A program made the translations under genes and the position numbers. DNA of 7,267 nt. It comes from an uncultured Oscillospiraceae bacterium (GTDB lineage Bacteria > Bacillota > Clostridia > Oscillospirales > Oscillospiraceae). This document shows positions 1 to 6,401 of this stretch, one piece after another. Numbering within the stretch: position 1 is the first letter of the stretch; each line of letters begins with the position of its first letter. The notes beneath the pieces are model-generated. The model was not told the origin of the DNA. It was given only the letters and a program-made list of their open reading frames with translations, and searched no databases. The DNA is taken from contig CAAEKQ010000187.1 of assembly GCA_900756575.1 (NCBI GenBank), forward strand, positions 1 through 7,267. Direction: 5' to 3'.

Positions 1-1
1 A

Positions 2-283
2 ATGGAACAGCCGGAGCCGGGGCAGAGTCTGATCCAAATGGAGCTGGAACAGCAGCAGCTGACCGGCACCATGGAAAGTGACGCCATGCACACACTGGAG
101 CTGCATTTGAGCCATGACAGCCTGTTTACCGGCTCCATCACCGCACCGGATTCCACGATCACCCTCAGCCGCGACAGCCGATGGATCCTCACCGGAGACA
201 GCGCCATCGGAACACTGCTCAATGATGATCCCACCGGAGAAAATGTCATTTTGAATGGTTTTGCGTTAAAATGTGTTCATTGA
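2..283 (+). CDS. C-terminal end of a beta-helix-type repetitive surface protein (5' partial)
   Basis: The frame is open from the left edge of the window to a TGA at 281-283. The Met at position 2 is probably internal, so this is the last ~93 residues of a longer protein. The sequence is made of short alternating strands (LTGTMES, LELHLSHDSLFTGSI, STITLSRDSRWILTGDSAIGT) and ends NGFALKCVH. This resembles the C-terminal ends of Clostridia extracellular proteins with right-handed beta-helix or carbohydrate-binding (Cthe_2159-like) repeats, which commonly carry a 'W-x-LTGDS' strand and close with 'NGY-x-LYV'. Family membership is inferred from this pattern only; the bulk of the protein, its signal peptide and any anchor lie outside the window. 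No hairpin terminator follows it, so transcription could continue into the oxidoreductase gene, although that gene has its own candidate promoter. Confidence 0.6.
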   Translation: MEQPEPGQSLIQMELEQQQLTGTMESDAMHTLELHLSHDSLFTGSITAPDSTITLSRDSRWILTGDSAIGTLLNDDPTGENVILNGFALKCVH

Positions 284-294
284 GCCTTTTTCTA

Positions 295-323
295 TTGAGT
301 GTTCAAACTATTTATGCTACGAT
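295..323 (+). promoter_or_regulatory. Candidate sigma70-type promoter of the oxidoreductase gene
   Basis: TTGAGT at 295-300 is followed by a 17-nt spacer and TACGAT at 318-323. A TG dinucleotide at 315-316 gives an extended -10 (TGC-TACGAT). The predicted start site is near 330, which would leave a leader of about 30 nt. The -35 overlaps a small inverted repeat, TTGA-GTGT-TCAA (295-306), that could be an operator but is too short to claim. Support is motif matching by eye. Confidence 0.45.
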
Positions 324-361
324 CATCCCAACACACCTACACAGTTAAGGAGTGAAGCGCT

Positions 362-2455
362 ATGAATCACCGCTATGCACATGTATTGACCCCGGTTCGG
401 GTAGGCAATCTGGTTCTGAAAAACCGTCTGATCAATTCCAAGTCCATTCCGGAGGGGCTGCAGTGCCAGGATCCCGCCGGATATATGACCGAACAGACCA
501 TCTCCTTTGCCGCCAATCTTGCCCGGAACGGCGCCTCTATTGTCACCTGCTCACCGGGCATGTTCAGAGTCTTCAAAGGCCGCACCTTCTTCACCAGCCC
601 ATGGGACATGGAGGATCGCAACATTCAGGCCAATTTCCGCCGAATGATCGAGCGGATTCATCAGTACGGAGCCGCCGCCAATGCCTCTACCATGTGCAAC
701 GTTCCAAACGATGTTTCCATCTCCGCCCTGCCTGACAGATCCATTGTCCCCACGGAGTTCTCCCCCGGTCCGGAATCTCCCTTTGATATGGATGGGAACC
801 TGCCCCCGGAGATCACAAAGGCACAGATTCGGGAGTTCATCGACCAATTCACCCTGTGTGCTGTCCGGCTCAAGGAGCTTGGCTTTGATATGATCAACGT
901 CTACGCCAGCTATAATGCGTCCATTCTGGCAAAGTCCCTGTCCCCGATCTTCAACCAGCGTACCGATGAATACGGCGGAAGCTTGGAAAACCGCGCCCGA
1001 CTGCTCATGGAGCTGCTTACCTCCGTCAAGCAGGCCTGCGGGAAGGATTTCCCCATCGAATTGCAGCTCTCCGGCTACGAAAACATCCCCGGCGGCTATA
1101 CACAGGAGGATTTTGTCCGCTACTGCAAGCTCTTTGATGAAGCAGAGCTGGTAGATATCATCCAAATCCGCGCATGGAGCGGTGATATGACCCACGCCAG
1201 CTCCTATAACTGCAAAAAGGACTACCCCACCAACCTTCACTTTGCGGAACTGCTGAAGCAGGAACGGCTTCACGCACTGGTGGCTCCCGTAGGCGGTTTT
1301 CAGGATCCTGACCTCATCGAGCGCTTTCTTGCGGAAGGACGTACCGACCTTGTCGCCATGGGACGTGCCTTTATCTGTGATCCCGACTATGGAAAGAAAC
1401 TCTATGAGGGTCGGGGCGAGGACGTGATTGCCTGCCTCCGGTGCGACAAATGCCACAGCGGTATCTGCGCTGTAAATCCCGCCATCGGCATCCAGCCCAG
1501 CCTTTTGAATCAGGATACGCCGGCACAGTCAGCGCCCAAAAAGGTAGCGGTCATCGGCGGCGGCCCTGCCGGGCTGAAAGCGGCAGCGGAATGTGCAGCG
1601 CTGGGTCACCGCGTCACCCTCTACGAAAAGGAAAGCTTCCTCGGCGGGCAGGCGCACCATGCAGATTTTATGCCGGATAAGTGGTGCATGATGGACTATA
1701 AAAACAGCCTGATTCACGCCTGCCAGAAGAACGGCGTTCAGCTGCTCACCGGCACAGCGGCAACTCCGCAGATGATTCTTGACGGGAACTATGATGCGGT
1801 CATTGCCGCCTGCGGCTCTGAGCCGAAAACCGGCCCCGTTCCCGGCAGTACCCTGCCCCATGTCTGGAAGCCCTTCCCTGTATTTGGACATGAAAAGGAG
1901 TTGGGTGAGCATATTGTGGTCATCGGCGGCGCCATGATCGCCGTGGATACCGCACTGTACCTGTGCCACACCGGTCATAAAGTGACCCTTGTCACCAGAA
2001 ACCGCGAGGTAGCCTATGACAATACCAGCCACAGCCATTTTCAGTTTGGTGAAGCGCTGGAGCAGGAGCCGAATCTCACCATGATCCCCCGCGCTCAGAC
2101 GCTGAACATTACTCCGCAGGCCGTAACCGTTGAAATCACCTCCGGGGGTGCGCCCGACTTTGCGCCGCCCGGTATGCCCGGCCCCAAGGAGCCGCCCATG
2201 CCGGAGACGAAGGAGATTCGTGAGATTCCCTGCGACAACGTGGTCTTCTCCGCCGGCCGCAGGCCGCTGGTGGAAGAATGTATGGCCTTTGCGGGGTTGA
2301 CCCCAAAGTTCTTTATCGTTGGAGATGCCAATATGCTCTCCGGCGACCCTGTCCAGCGCCATCCCGGTGAGGTTTCCAAGCCCAAGCCGGATACCACGTC
2401 CCATGGCATTCGCCACGGCGTGCTGACTGCCTGCGCCGCCGCAAGGATGATCTAA
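362..2455 (+). CDS. OYE-family NADH:flavin oxidoreductase with C-terminal FAD/NAD module (2,4-dienoyl-CoA/enoate reductase-like)
   Basis: The 697-aa length and architecture match the iron-sulfur flavoenzymes of the 2,4-dienoyl-CoA reductase (FadH), enoate reductase and BaiCD/BaiH group. These reduce activated C=C bonds using NAD(P)H in the cytoplasm. Residues ~5-350 form the FMN TIM barrel, with the family signature RTDEYGGSLENR (200-211) and GRAFICDPD (334-342). Cys358, 361, 364 and 369 are the 4Fe-4S ligands. Residues 395-404 (VAVIGGGPAG) bind FAD, 518-531 form the second Rossmann fold, and 651-655 (FIVGD) close the FAD site. Start chosen at ATG 362, with AAGGAG at 347-352 and 9-nt spacing. 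Oddities: the usual catalytic Tyr region reads YASYNASILAKSLSP (181-195), the cysteine cluster is shortened, the NAD(P) glycine motif is IGGAMIA, and a proline-rich insert lies at 597-616. The substrate cannot be named; bile-acid, enoate and other unsaturated acids are all possible. Confidence 0.9.
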   Translation: MNHRYAHVLTPVRVGNLVLKNRLINSKSIPEGLQCQDPAGYMTEQTISFAANLARNGASIVTCSPGMFRVFKGRTFFTSPWDMEDRNIQANFRRMIERIHQYGAAANASTMCNVPNDVSISALPDRSIVPTEFSPGPESPFDMDGNLPPEITKAQIREFIDQFTLCAVRLKELGFDMINVYASYNASILAKSLSPIFNQRTDEYGGSLENRARLLMELLTSVKQACGKDFPIELQLSGYENIPGGYTQEDFVRYCKLFDEAELVDIIQIRAWSGDMTHASSYNCKKDYPTNLHFAELLKQERLHALVAPVGGFQDPDLIERFLAEGRTDLVAMGRAFICDPDYGKKLYEGRGEDVIACLRCDKCHSGICAVNPAIGIQPSLLNQDTPAQSAPKKVAVIGGGPAGLKAAAECAALGHRVTLYEKESFLGGQAHHADFMPDKWCMMDYKNSLIHACQKNGVQLLTGTAATPQMILDGNYDAVIAACGSEPKTGPVPGSTLPHVWKPFPVFGHEKELGEHIVVIGGAMIAVDTALYLCHTGHKVTLVTRNREVAYDNTSHSHFQFGEALEQEPNLTMIPRAQTLNITPQAVTVEITSGGAPDFAPPGMPGPKEPPMPETKEIREIPCDNVVFSAGRRPLVEECMAFAGLTPKFFIVGDANMLSGDPVQRHPGEVSKPKPDTTSHGIRHGVLTACAAARMI

Positions 2456-2551
2456 GTGCAAAACGGGCTTATGATTTCCTGCGGGCTTCGCCAAGTGCTT
2501 ACAGTAAGTTCTCCCAATGTAAAGTGCTGTTCCAAGACCCCCTAACAAACC

Positions 2552-2597
2552 AAAAATGAGATTTGGGATCCAGCCGGACTTCCAAATCTCATTTTTT
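2552..2597. terminator. Bidirectional rho-independent terminator between convergent genes
   Basis: A perfect 15-bp stem (2552-2566 pairs with 2582-2596) encloses a 15-nt loop. The right arm ends in a T-run and the left arm begins with an A-run, so it can act for the oxidoreductase gene on + and for the TPM-gene operon on -. The rest of the intergenic space (2456-2761) shows no convincing gene. It does hold a 9-bp imperfect triple repeat at 2708-2734. Confidence 0.9.
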
Positions 2598-2707
2598 CCT
2601 TATGCAGTTTGTATTTCAGCCGATGGACAATATATCTCAGACAGGTTTCCAGTGCCAGCTCTGAACCGAGCATCCCAGCACACTGTAAATCAATGCATTT
2701 TCAGACC

Positions 2708-2734
2708 GTCTAAGCCGTCTGAGCCTTCTGAGCA
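2708..2734. repeat. Three imperfect 9-bp tandem repeats
   Basis: GTCTAAGCC, GTCTGAGCC and TTCTGAGCA lie head to tail just beyond the stop codon of the TPM gene, in its 3' untranslated region on the - strand. The units differ at one to three positions. No function is evident. Confidence 0.5.
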
Positions 2735-2761
2735 CGCATGTTCCAGAAGATGAGCCGCCCG

Positions 2762-4252
2762 CTAGAACTTTCCTCCGCTGGAGCCTCCAAATCCATCCGA
2801 ATCCACGGTGGAGCCGCTGGAACCGCCGGAGCTGCCGGAATTATTCCGTTCAATTTTTTCTGTACTCCGGGTGGTGCGGACATAGTCATCTTTGGCTTTG
2901 GTGAGCTGAAAGCTGCCGTCCACCAGATAGTTCCCCGCTCCTGTGGCTTTTCTGGCAGTCTTCATCTGCGCCTTAAAAATCAGGCAGACAATCAGTGCAA
3001 TTAGCAGTGGAACGAAAATAATAATCAAGATTTGCACGAGAGAAAACAGTGGCGCACCGGGCAGCCGTGTCCCCCTGTCAAAGGCCTTTCCTTGACTGTA
3101 GCAGTTGAGATACGTCTCGCAATCGTCAAGGTAGGTTTGGAACGCTGCAAAGTACTCGCCTTCCGACAGGCTTGGCACCACATCATCCTCCATTTTGGAA
3201 ATGCCGTAGTCCGTAAACGCCAAAATTCCCGCACCATACTGACTGGTATCGTTTGGATTTCTGCCATAGGTGATGGTAACATAATCCCTGCTCTCCATCG
3301 CCACCAAAAACAAAATGCCGTTTCGATAGTCTCCATTCCCCAGTGCATGCTCCTGATAATATGTTTTGGCAAATTCCCGCGGCGCTGCACCATCCAGAGA
3401 GTCTACAGTAAGCACATAGGGATTACAGTCGTATTTCGACGCGATCTTCTGCGCCTGATTCTCCAGCCGAAGCCGCTGGGGATCCGTCAGCAGCCCTGCT
3501 TCATCGAAAATCATGGCATACTCGGATTCAGACTCCTGTACACCTTCTGTCGGTACCGCAGTCTGGGGTGCTTCTGCCGGTTCTTCCGGCTCCGGAGCGT
3601 ACGTTGCATCCGGTTCCGTATTGGGTTCGTTCCCCTCCGGCACTCCCTGCGGCTCCATCTCGTGCTCCGCTTCACCTTGCGGCTCCAGCGTTTCCGCATT
3701 GTCCCCCGTCAGCAGAGACGGGTCACTTTGCTCCGTCATCAGAAGGGCGATATTGGAGGAGAAGACATCTACTGCATTGGCACAGGCTTCTCCGGCATCC
3801 TCATAACTGCGCCCTGTTCCCTGTAAAATCAGATCCAACGCTGCATAAAGATTCGCCGCATTGTCTGAATTCATCGCATCGGAGCCCTTCCCACGGGTAT
3901 AGATGCAGTAGTCCATAAAGTCGATGGTACCGCCCTGATCCACCACATAGATCATCAGCACAGCGCCGTCCTGATCATCTCCAACCCCATAGCCATACTG
4001 GTCATAAAACAGCGCCGCATAGTCACTGATTCTATAATTCTCCAAATCATCCACGATGTCCACATGAAGCCCCATGGAGAATTGCTCGGACAGAGTCGGC
4101 AGACTGACTTCTCCCTGTGTGGTAAGCCGCTGGGAGTCCAGTCCATCAATGGCGGTGTAAGTGTTTCCATGATCCTGCCATGCAAAAGCAGGCAGAGCAA
4201 AGGTCAGTGTCAGCAGCAGCGCCAAGGTCAGCTTGGAAATCCAGTTTTTCAT
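2762..4252 (-). CDS. Secreted, membrane-anchored double-TPM-domain protein (YgcG-like)
   Basis: This 496-aa protein starts with a signal peptide (Lys-rich start, hydrophobic 8-20, likely cleavage after AFA at 24). A TPM-like region spans about 33-172, followed by an acidic Pro/Glu-rich linker (~185-245) in which EPQG occurs twice. A second, clearer TPM domain spans ~247-385, opening FDEAGLLTDPQRLRLE. A transmembrane helix lies at ~404-426, and a Gly/Ser-rich tail ends GGSSGGKF, a typical ending for this family. The TPM domains should therefore lie outside the membrane with a short cytoplasmic tail. TPM domains are known from plant photosystem II repair (TLP18.3/Psb32) and bacterial YgcG proteins; phosphatase activity was reported for the plant protein, but the bacterial role is unclear. 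Start is ATG 4252, with AAGGAGG at 4261-4267 and 8-nt spacing; that site overlaps the upstream gene's stop, so the two are co-transcribed and probably translationally coupled. Confidence 0.85.
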   Translation of the reverse strand: MKNWISKLTLALLLTLTFALPAFAWQDHGNTYTAIDGLDSQRLTTQGEVSLPTLSEQFSMGLHVDIVDDLENYRISDYAALFYDQYGYGVGDDQDGAVLMIYVVDQGGTIDFMDYCIYTRGKGSDAMNSDNAANLYAALDLILQGTGRSYEDAGEACANAVDVFSSNIALLMTEQSDPSLLTGDNAETLEPQGEAEHEMEPQGVPEGNEPNTEPDATYAPEPEEPAEAPQTAVPTEGVQESESEYAMIFDEAGLLTDPQRLRLENQAQKIASKYDCNPYVLTVDSLDGAAPREFAKTYYQEHALGNGDYRNGILFLVAMESRDYVTITYGRNPNDTSQYGAGILAFTDYGISKMEDDVVPSLSEGEYFAAFQTYLDDCETYLNCYSQGKAFDRGTRLPGAPLFSLVQILIIIFVPLLIALIVCLIFKAQMKTARKATGAGNYLVDGSFQLTKAKDDYVRTTRSTEKIERNNSGSSGGSSGSTVDSDGFGGSSGGKF

Positions 4253-4260
4253 ATGCGCCG

Positions 4261-4268
4261 CCTCCTTA
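4261..4268 (-). promoter_or_regulatory. Ribosome binding site overlapping the upstream stop codon
   Basis: AAGGAGG (4261-4267) for the TPM gene overlaps the TAA stop (4266-4268) of the zinc-ribbon gene. The next ATG is 8 nt downstream of the site. The arrangement supports one operon with coupled translation. Confidence 0.75.
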
Positions 4269-5348
4269 TATCGACAAAAAATACATAATCAGGGTAGCCA
4301 CCGCCATCAGCGGCAGGGAGATTCCCGCCATCCATGCTGCAAATTTGCCCTTGGACACCGGCAAATCTCCAATGAGCTTGCCAGTCTGGCCGTTCATGGC
4401 AAACAGGTAATCCTGGTCTTGCCATTTCGTGTGAAGCATCCAAACCGGCAGCAGGGCATGTTTCGCACCAACCTTTTCAAAGCAAATGTGCTTTCCGGTA
4501 ATTCGATGGTTGGAATAGCCCTCGATGGTGTTGTCCAGCAGCCCGTAAAGACTTTCCTCCATACGCTCTGTGGCACGCTTCTGACTTTCGTTTTGGTCAA
4601 CATCGTATTTCTCCGCCAGAAATCCTGGAAGATAGGCAGTGGAAAATTCGGTAAGCCCCTCATAGTCATATGGCTCAATGGAATCCATATGGACATCTGG
4701 CATCTTAGTAGATCCGTCCACAGGGATCCGCACGAACCCTGCCTCACCCTCCCGCAGAACCATGTACTCCTCGATTTCGGTGATCTTATAATCTCCTTCC
4801 GTCCATGTGCTGATCTGTTGGGCATTTGCCCGAAGGCTGCCTTCCGCAGTGCCGTCAAACAGCCAAAAGGGTACATAGACTCCTTGAATTTCCGTAATAT
4901 GATTGCTCGTAGAAAAGGCTCTGGGCAGGAATTTTTTCCTCCTATAGTCCTTTTTCAGGGCAGAAATCGCTGCATTATTGTCCAGTTTAAAGGGAATGAT
5001 GTAGTCTGGCTTTAACATCCCGCCAAGCTGTCCCGGTACGACTGTGGGATTTCCGCAGTAAGGGCAGGATGTGGCAGCTGTAGTTTCATCACATACGACC
5101 TCGGCACCACAGGATGGGCAGCTATAGGCGCGCATGCCCTCAGGCATCCACGAGAATTCATCTGGCGCTGCTTCTGCCTGCTGGAAAGCCTCCGTTGCAG
5201 CATCTTCCTTTTTTTCATAGAGCTTTTCGATTTCAGCGGGATCGTACTGGCTGCCGCAGTAGTCGCATTGCAGCTTTCCGGTTTCTCCGGAAAAGTGCAG
5301 AGGCCCCATACAGGCGGGGCACTGATAGTTCACAGTCTGTGCGGGCAT
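4266..5348 (-). CDS. Membrane-anchored protein with two zinc ribbons
   Basis: A 360-aa protein from ATG 5348, which is preceded by AAAGGAG at 5357-5363 with 8-nt spacing. The frame is open further upstream to a GTG at 5429, but that extension has no ribosome site and overlaps the previous gene, so I rejected it. Two zinc ribbons have identical spacing, C-x2-C-x14-C-x2-C: C10/C13/C28/C31 and C77/C80/C95/C98. A charged, Glu/Ala-rich linker (~37-65) separates them. Residues ~115-330 form a mixed domain without a motif I recognise (it includes YVPFWLFDG). A transmembrane helix at ~338-358 ends the protein, so the ribbons are likely cytoplasmic with a C-terminal anchor. Such proteins are often misnamed 'RNA polymerase subunit' or 'PriA helicase' because of the ribbons; nothing here supports those roles. 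The operon with a TPM protein suggests a shared membrane-associated task, which is inference. Confidence 0.8.
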   Translation of the reverse strand: MPAQTVNYQCPACMGPLHFSGETGKLQCDYCGSQYDPAEIEKLYEKKEDAATEAFQQAEAAPDEFSWMPEGMRAYSCPSCGAEVVCDETTAATSCPYCGNPTVVPGQLGGMLKPDYIIPFKLDNNAAISALKKDYRRKKFLPRAFSTSNHITEIQGVYVPFWLFDGTAEGSLRANAQQISTWTEGDYKITEIEEYMVLREGEAGFVRIPVDGSTKMPDVHMDSIEPYDYEGLTEFSTAYLPGFLAEKYDVDQNESQKRATERMEESLYGLLDNTIEGYSNHRITGKHICFEKVGAKHALLPVWMLHTKWQDQDYLFAMNGQTGKLIGDLPVSKGKFAAWMAGISLPLMAVATLIMYFLSI

Positions 5349-5356
5349 TGCATCCG

Positions 5357-5365
5357 CTCCTTTCA
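5357..5365 (-). promoter_or_regulatory. Ribosome binding site that decides the zinc-ribbon gene start
   Basis: AAAGGAG at 5357-5363 sits 8 nt before ATG 5348 and overlaps the TGA (5363-5365) of the DUF5067 frame. This mirrors the next junction in the operon and fixes the start against the longer GTG alternative at 5429. Confidence 0.75.
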
Positions 5366-6097
5366 AGTTGCTACCGCAGATGGGGAGCCGCCGAAATAGA
5401 CGGCTCCCCGACAGGATTCCTTGCTGCACCTCAAAGGTAGACCCAGATCGTCGCTGCCGAGATAGTCACGCAGTCGAACGGAAACCGGGGAACCGGTGTC
5501 ATGAATAGAGAAGCAGGTGCTGACAGAGATCGTCTCTCCGGGCTGAATCTCTACGGTTTCATTAGCGTCAGTTTCAACATCATCATATGCAGAATTGTAG
5601 CTCAGCTGAATGCCATCCTGCATGGCCACTATGCTGGTTTTGCTCCAGAAGGAGGCTGCTTCCTGAGAATTATTTGTGAAGTCAAAGAAAACACGGATTA
5701 CCGGCGAATCGCTCGGCCAGCCATCCACCACCTCACTGCCAGTGATACTGATGTAAAAGTCCTCATCGTAAACGCCCTCTGCGGCGAGTCCTGCAACGAA
5801 TTCATCACTGCTGCACGGTTCAATGGTATACTCATCAGCAGGACGTCCCTGCAAATTGCGGGGGTCAAAGGTCATGGTAACGCTATCGCCATCATAGCCC
5901 TCAGTCACAGTGAATTCGATGACGCCGCCATCGGGCCTGAAATTGTATTCTTCGATACAGCGGATGGTTTTTCCGGGCAGAATATCCCGGCTGTAGTTTC
6001 CGTCCTCCGGCGCATACTCCCCATAGGGGGCGTAGGTGCTCACCAGCTCATAGCCGTCCTGATAAGCGCTGGTATTGCATTTGAGGAACTGGAACAC
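5363..6097 (-). CDS. 5'-truncated tandem DUF5067 protein (probable pseudogene)
   Basis: Two copies of a DUF5067-like beta-sandwich are visible. The second copy (residues ~113-215) has the family pattern: VFFDFTNNSQEAASF, then AMQDGIQL, then IQPGETISV and DTGSPVSVRL. The first copy begins in the middle of the same pattern (FQFLKCNTSAYQDGYEL), so the expected 'FTNN' strand, the signal peptide and the true start are missing. The only start available is GTG 6097, with no ribosome binding site before it. Upstream in-frame codons are antisense to a relaxase tail and soon reach a stop. The protein is normally extracellular and of unknown role. The last residues (from ~GLPLRCSKES, residue 219 on) do not look like the family's closing strand; see the frameshift note. 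It is the first gene of the zinc-ribbon/TPM operon, 14 nt from its neighbour. Probably non-functional as it stands. Confidence 0.65.
   Translation of the reverse strand: MFQFLKCNTSAYQDGYELVSTYAPYGEYAPEDGNYSRDILPGKTIRCIEEYNFRPDGGVIEFTVTEGYDGDSVTMTFDPRNLQGRPADEYTIEPCSSDEFVAGLAAEGVYDEDFYISITGSEVVDGWPSDSPVIRVFFDFTNNSQEAASFWSKTSIVAMQDGIQLSYNSAYDDVETDANETVEIQPGETISVSTCFSIHDTGSPVSVRLRDYLGSDDLGLPLRCSKESCRGAVYFGGSPSAVAT
5382..5409 (-). other. GC-rich intercistronic hairpin
   Basis: A perfect 9-bp stem (GGGGAGCCG at 5382-5390, CGGCTCCCC at 5401-5409) with a 10-nt loop lies at the very end of the DUF5067 frame, about 20 nt before the zinc-ribbon ribosome site in - strand reading. No T-run follows on either strand, so it is not a standard terminator. 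It could stabilise or process the mRNA, or be a remnant of sequence change. Confidence 0.55.
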
Positions 6098-6286
6098 ATT
6101 CCAAGGGTCAAGGAGCTGAACGCCGAATATGCCCAGATTCAGGCCCAGCGAAGCGAACTGCGGTCAGAGCTGCAAGCCGCCCGGAAGAAGAGCCGGGAAT
6201 ATGAACTGGCCAAGGAAAATATCCGGATGTTCTTTGAACAGGATACCCGCCGGGAAGAGGAACGGCGGAGAGGGCAGCCGAGATAA
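6098..6286 (+). pseudogene. 3' remnant of a relaxase/mobilization protein gene
   Basis: The + frame from about 6098 to the TAA at 6284-6286 encodes ~62 residues beginning IPRVKELNAEYAQIQ and continuing as a charged coiled-coil that ends in an Arg/Glu-rich tail. This matches the C-terminal tail of the relaxases carried by Clostridia conjugative and mobilizable elements (pattern 'IP-x-V/L-K-x-L-x-AEY-x-x-L...'), as I remember the family. The catalytic N-terminal relaxase domain is absent. The frame stays open upstream only because it is antisense to the DUF5067 gene, so that part is not counted. No start codon or ribosome site fits. It marks the edge of a decayed or rearranged mobile element. 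Confidence 0.6.
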
Positions 6287-6304
6287 ACCCAGCTCACTAG
6301 GAAT

Positions 6305-6353
6305 AAAACGTACCCCTCATTTGCCACGCACAGTGGTAAATGAGGGGTGTTTT
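6305..6353. terminator. Rho-independent terminator after the relaxase tail, two-sided
   Basis: A 15-bp stem (6312-6326 with 6334-6348, one G-T wobble) with a 7-nt loop is flanked by AAAAC on the left and GTTTT on the right. It suits the + strand relaxase gene and could also stop - strand transcripts arriving from the HTH operon. Confidence 0.85.
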
Positions 6354-6368
6354 GCAGTGCCTATTCTT

Positions 6369-6401
6369 AAAAAATCTCCGCCCATCGAAATGAGCAGAGA
6401 T
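6369..6401 (-). terminator. Rho-independent terminator of the HTH operon
   Basis: Read on the - strand, a 10-bp stem with two G-T wobbles (6392-6401 with 6374-6383, 8-nt loop) is followed by a run of six T (6369-6374). The stem begins inside the stop codon of the small HTH gene. Confidence 0.7.

Noticed and set aside
1529..2548. Long - strand open frame (339 aa) opposite the oxidoreductase
   Set aside because: It is antisense to a well-supported gene with conserved motifs and has no recognisable domains. A second long antisense frame at 551-1456 is rejected for the same reason.
2556..2753. Small + strand frame (65 aa) after the terminator
   Set aside because: It begins inside the terminator stem, has no ribosome site and no recognisable sequence.
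3032..3826. + strand open frame (264 aa) opposite the TPM gene
   Set aside because: Composition is that of an antisense shadow, and the - strand gene has a signal peptide, TPM domain, transmembrane helix and ribosome site.
4233..5015. + strand open frame (260 aa) opposite the zinc-ribbon gene
   Set aside because: It is antisense to conserved coding sequence with no domain of its own.
5349..5429. Longer zinc-ribbon protein starting at GTG 5429
   Set aside because: No ribosome site precedes it and it overlaps the upstream gene. ATG 5348 has AAAGGAG at ideal spacing directly before the conserved region.
5501..6097. N-terminal part of the + strand frame that ends in the relaxase tail
   Set aside because: This portion is antisense to DUF5067 coding sequence. 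Only the part after about 6098 looks like a relaxase, so the long frame is a chance fusion of open frames.
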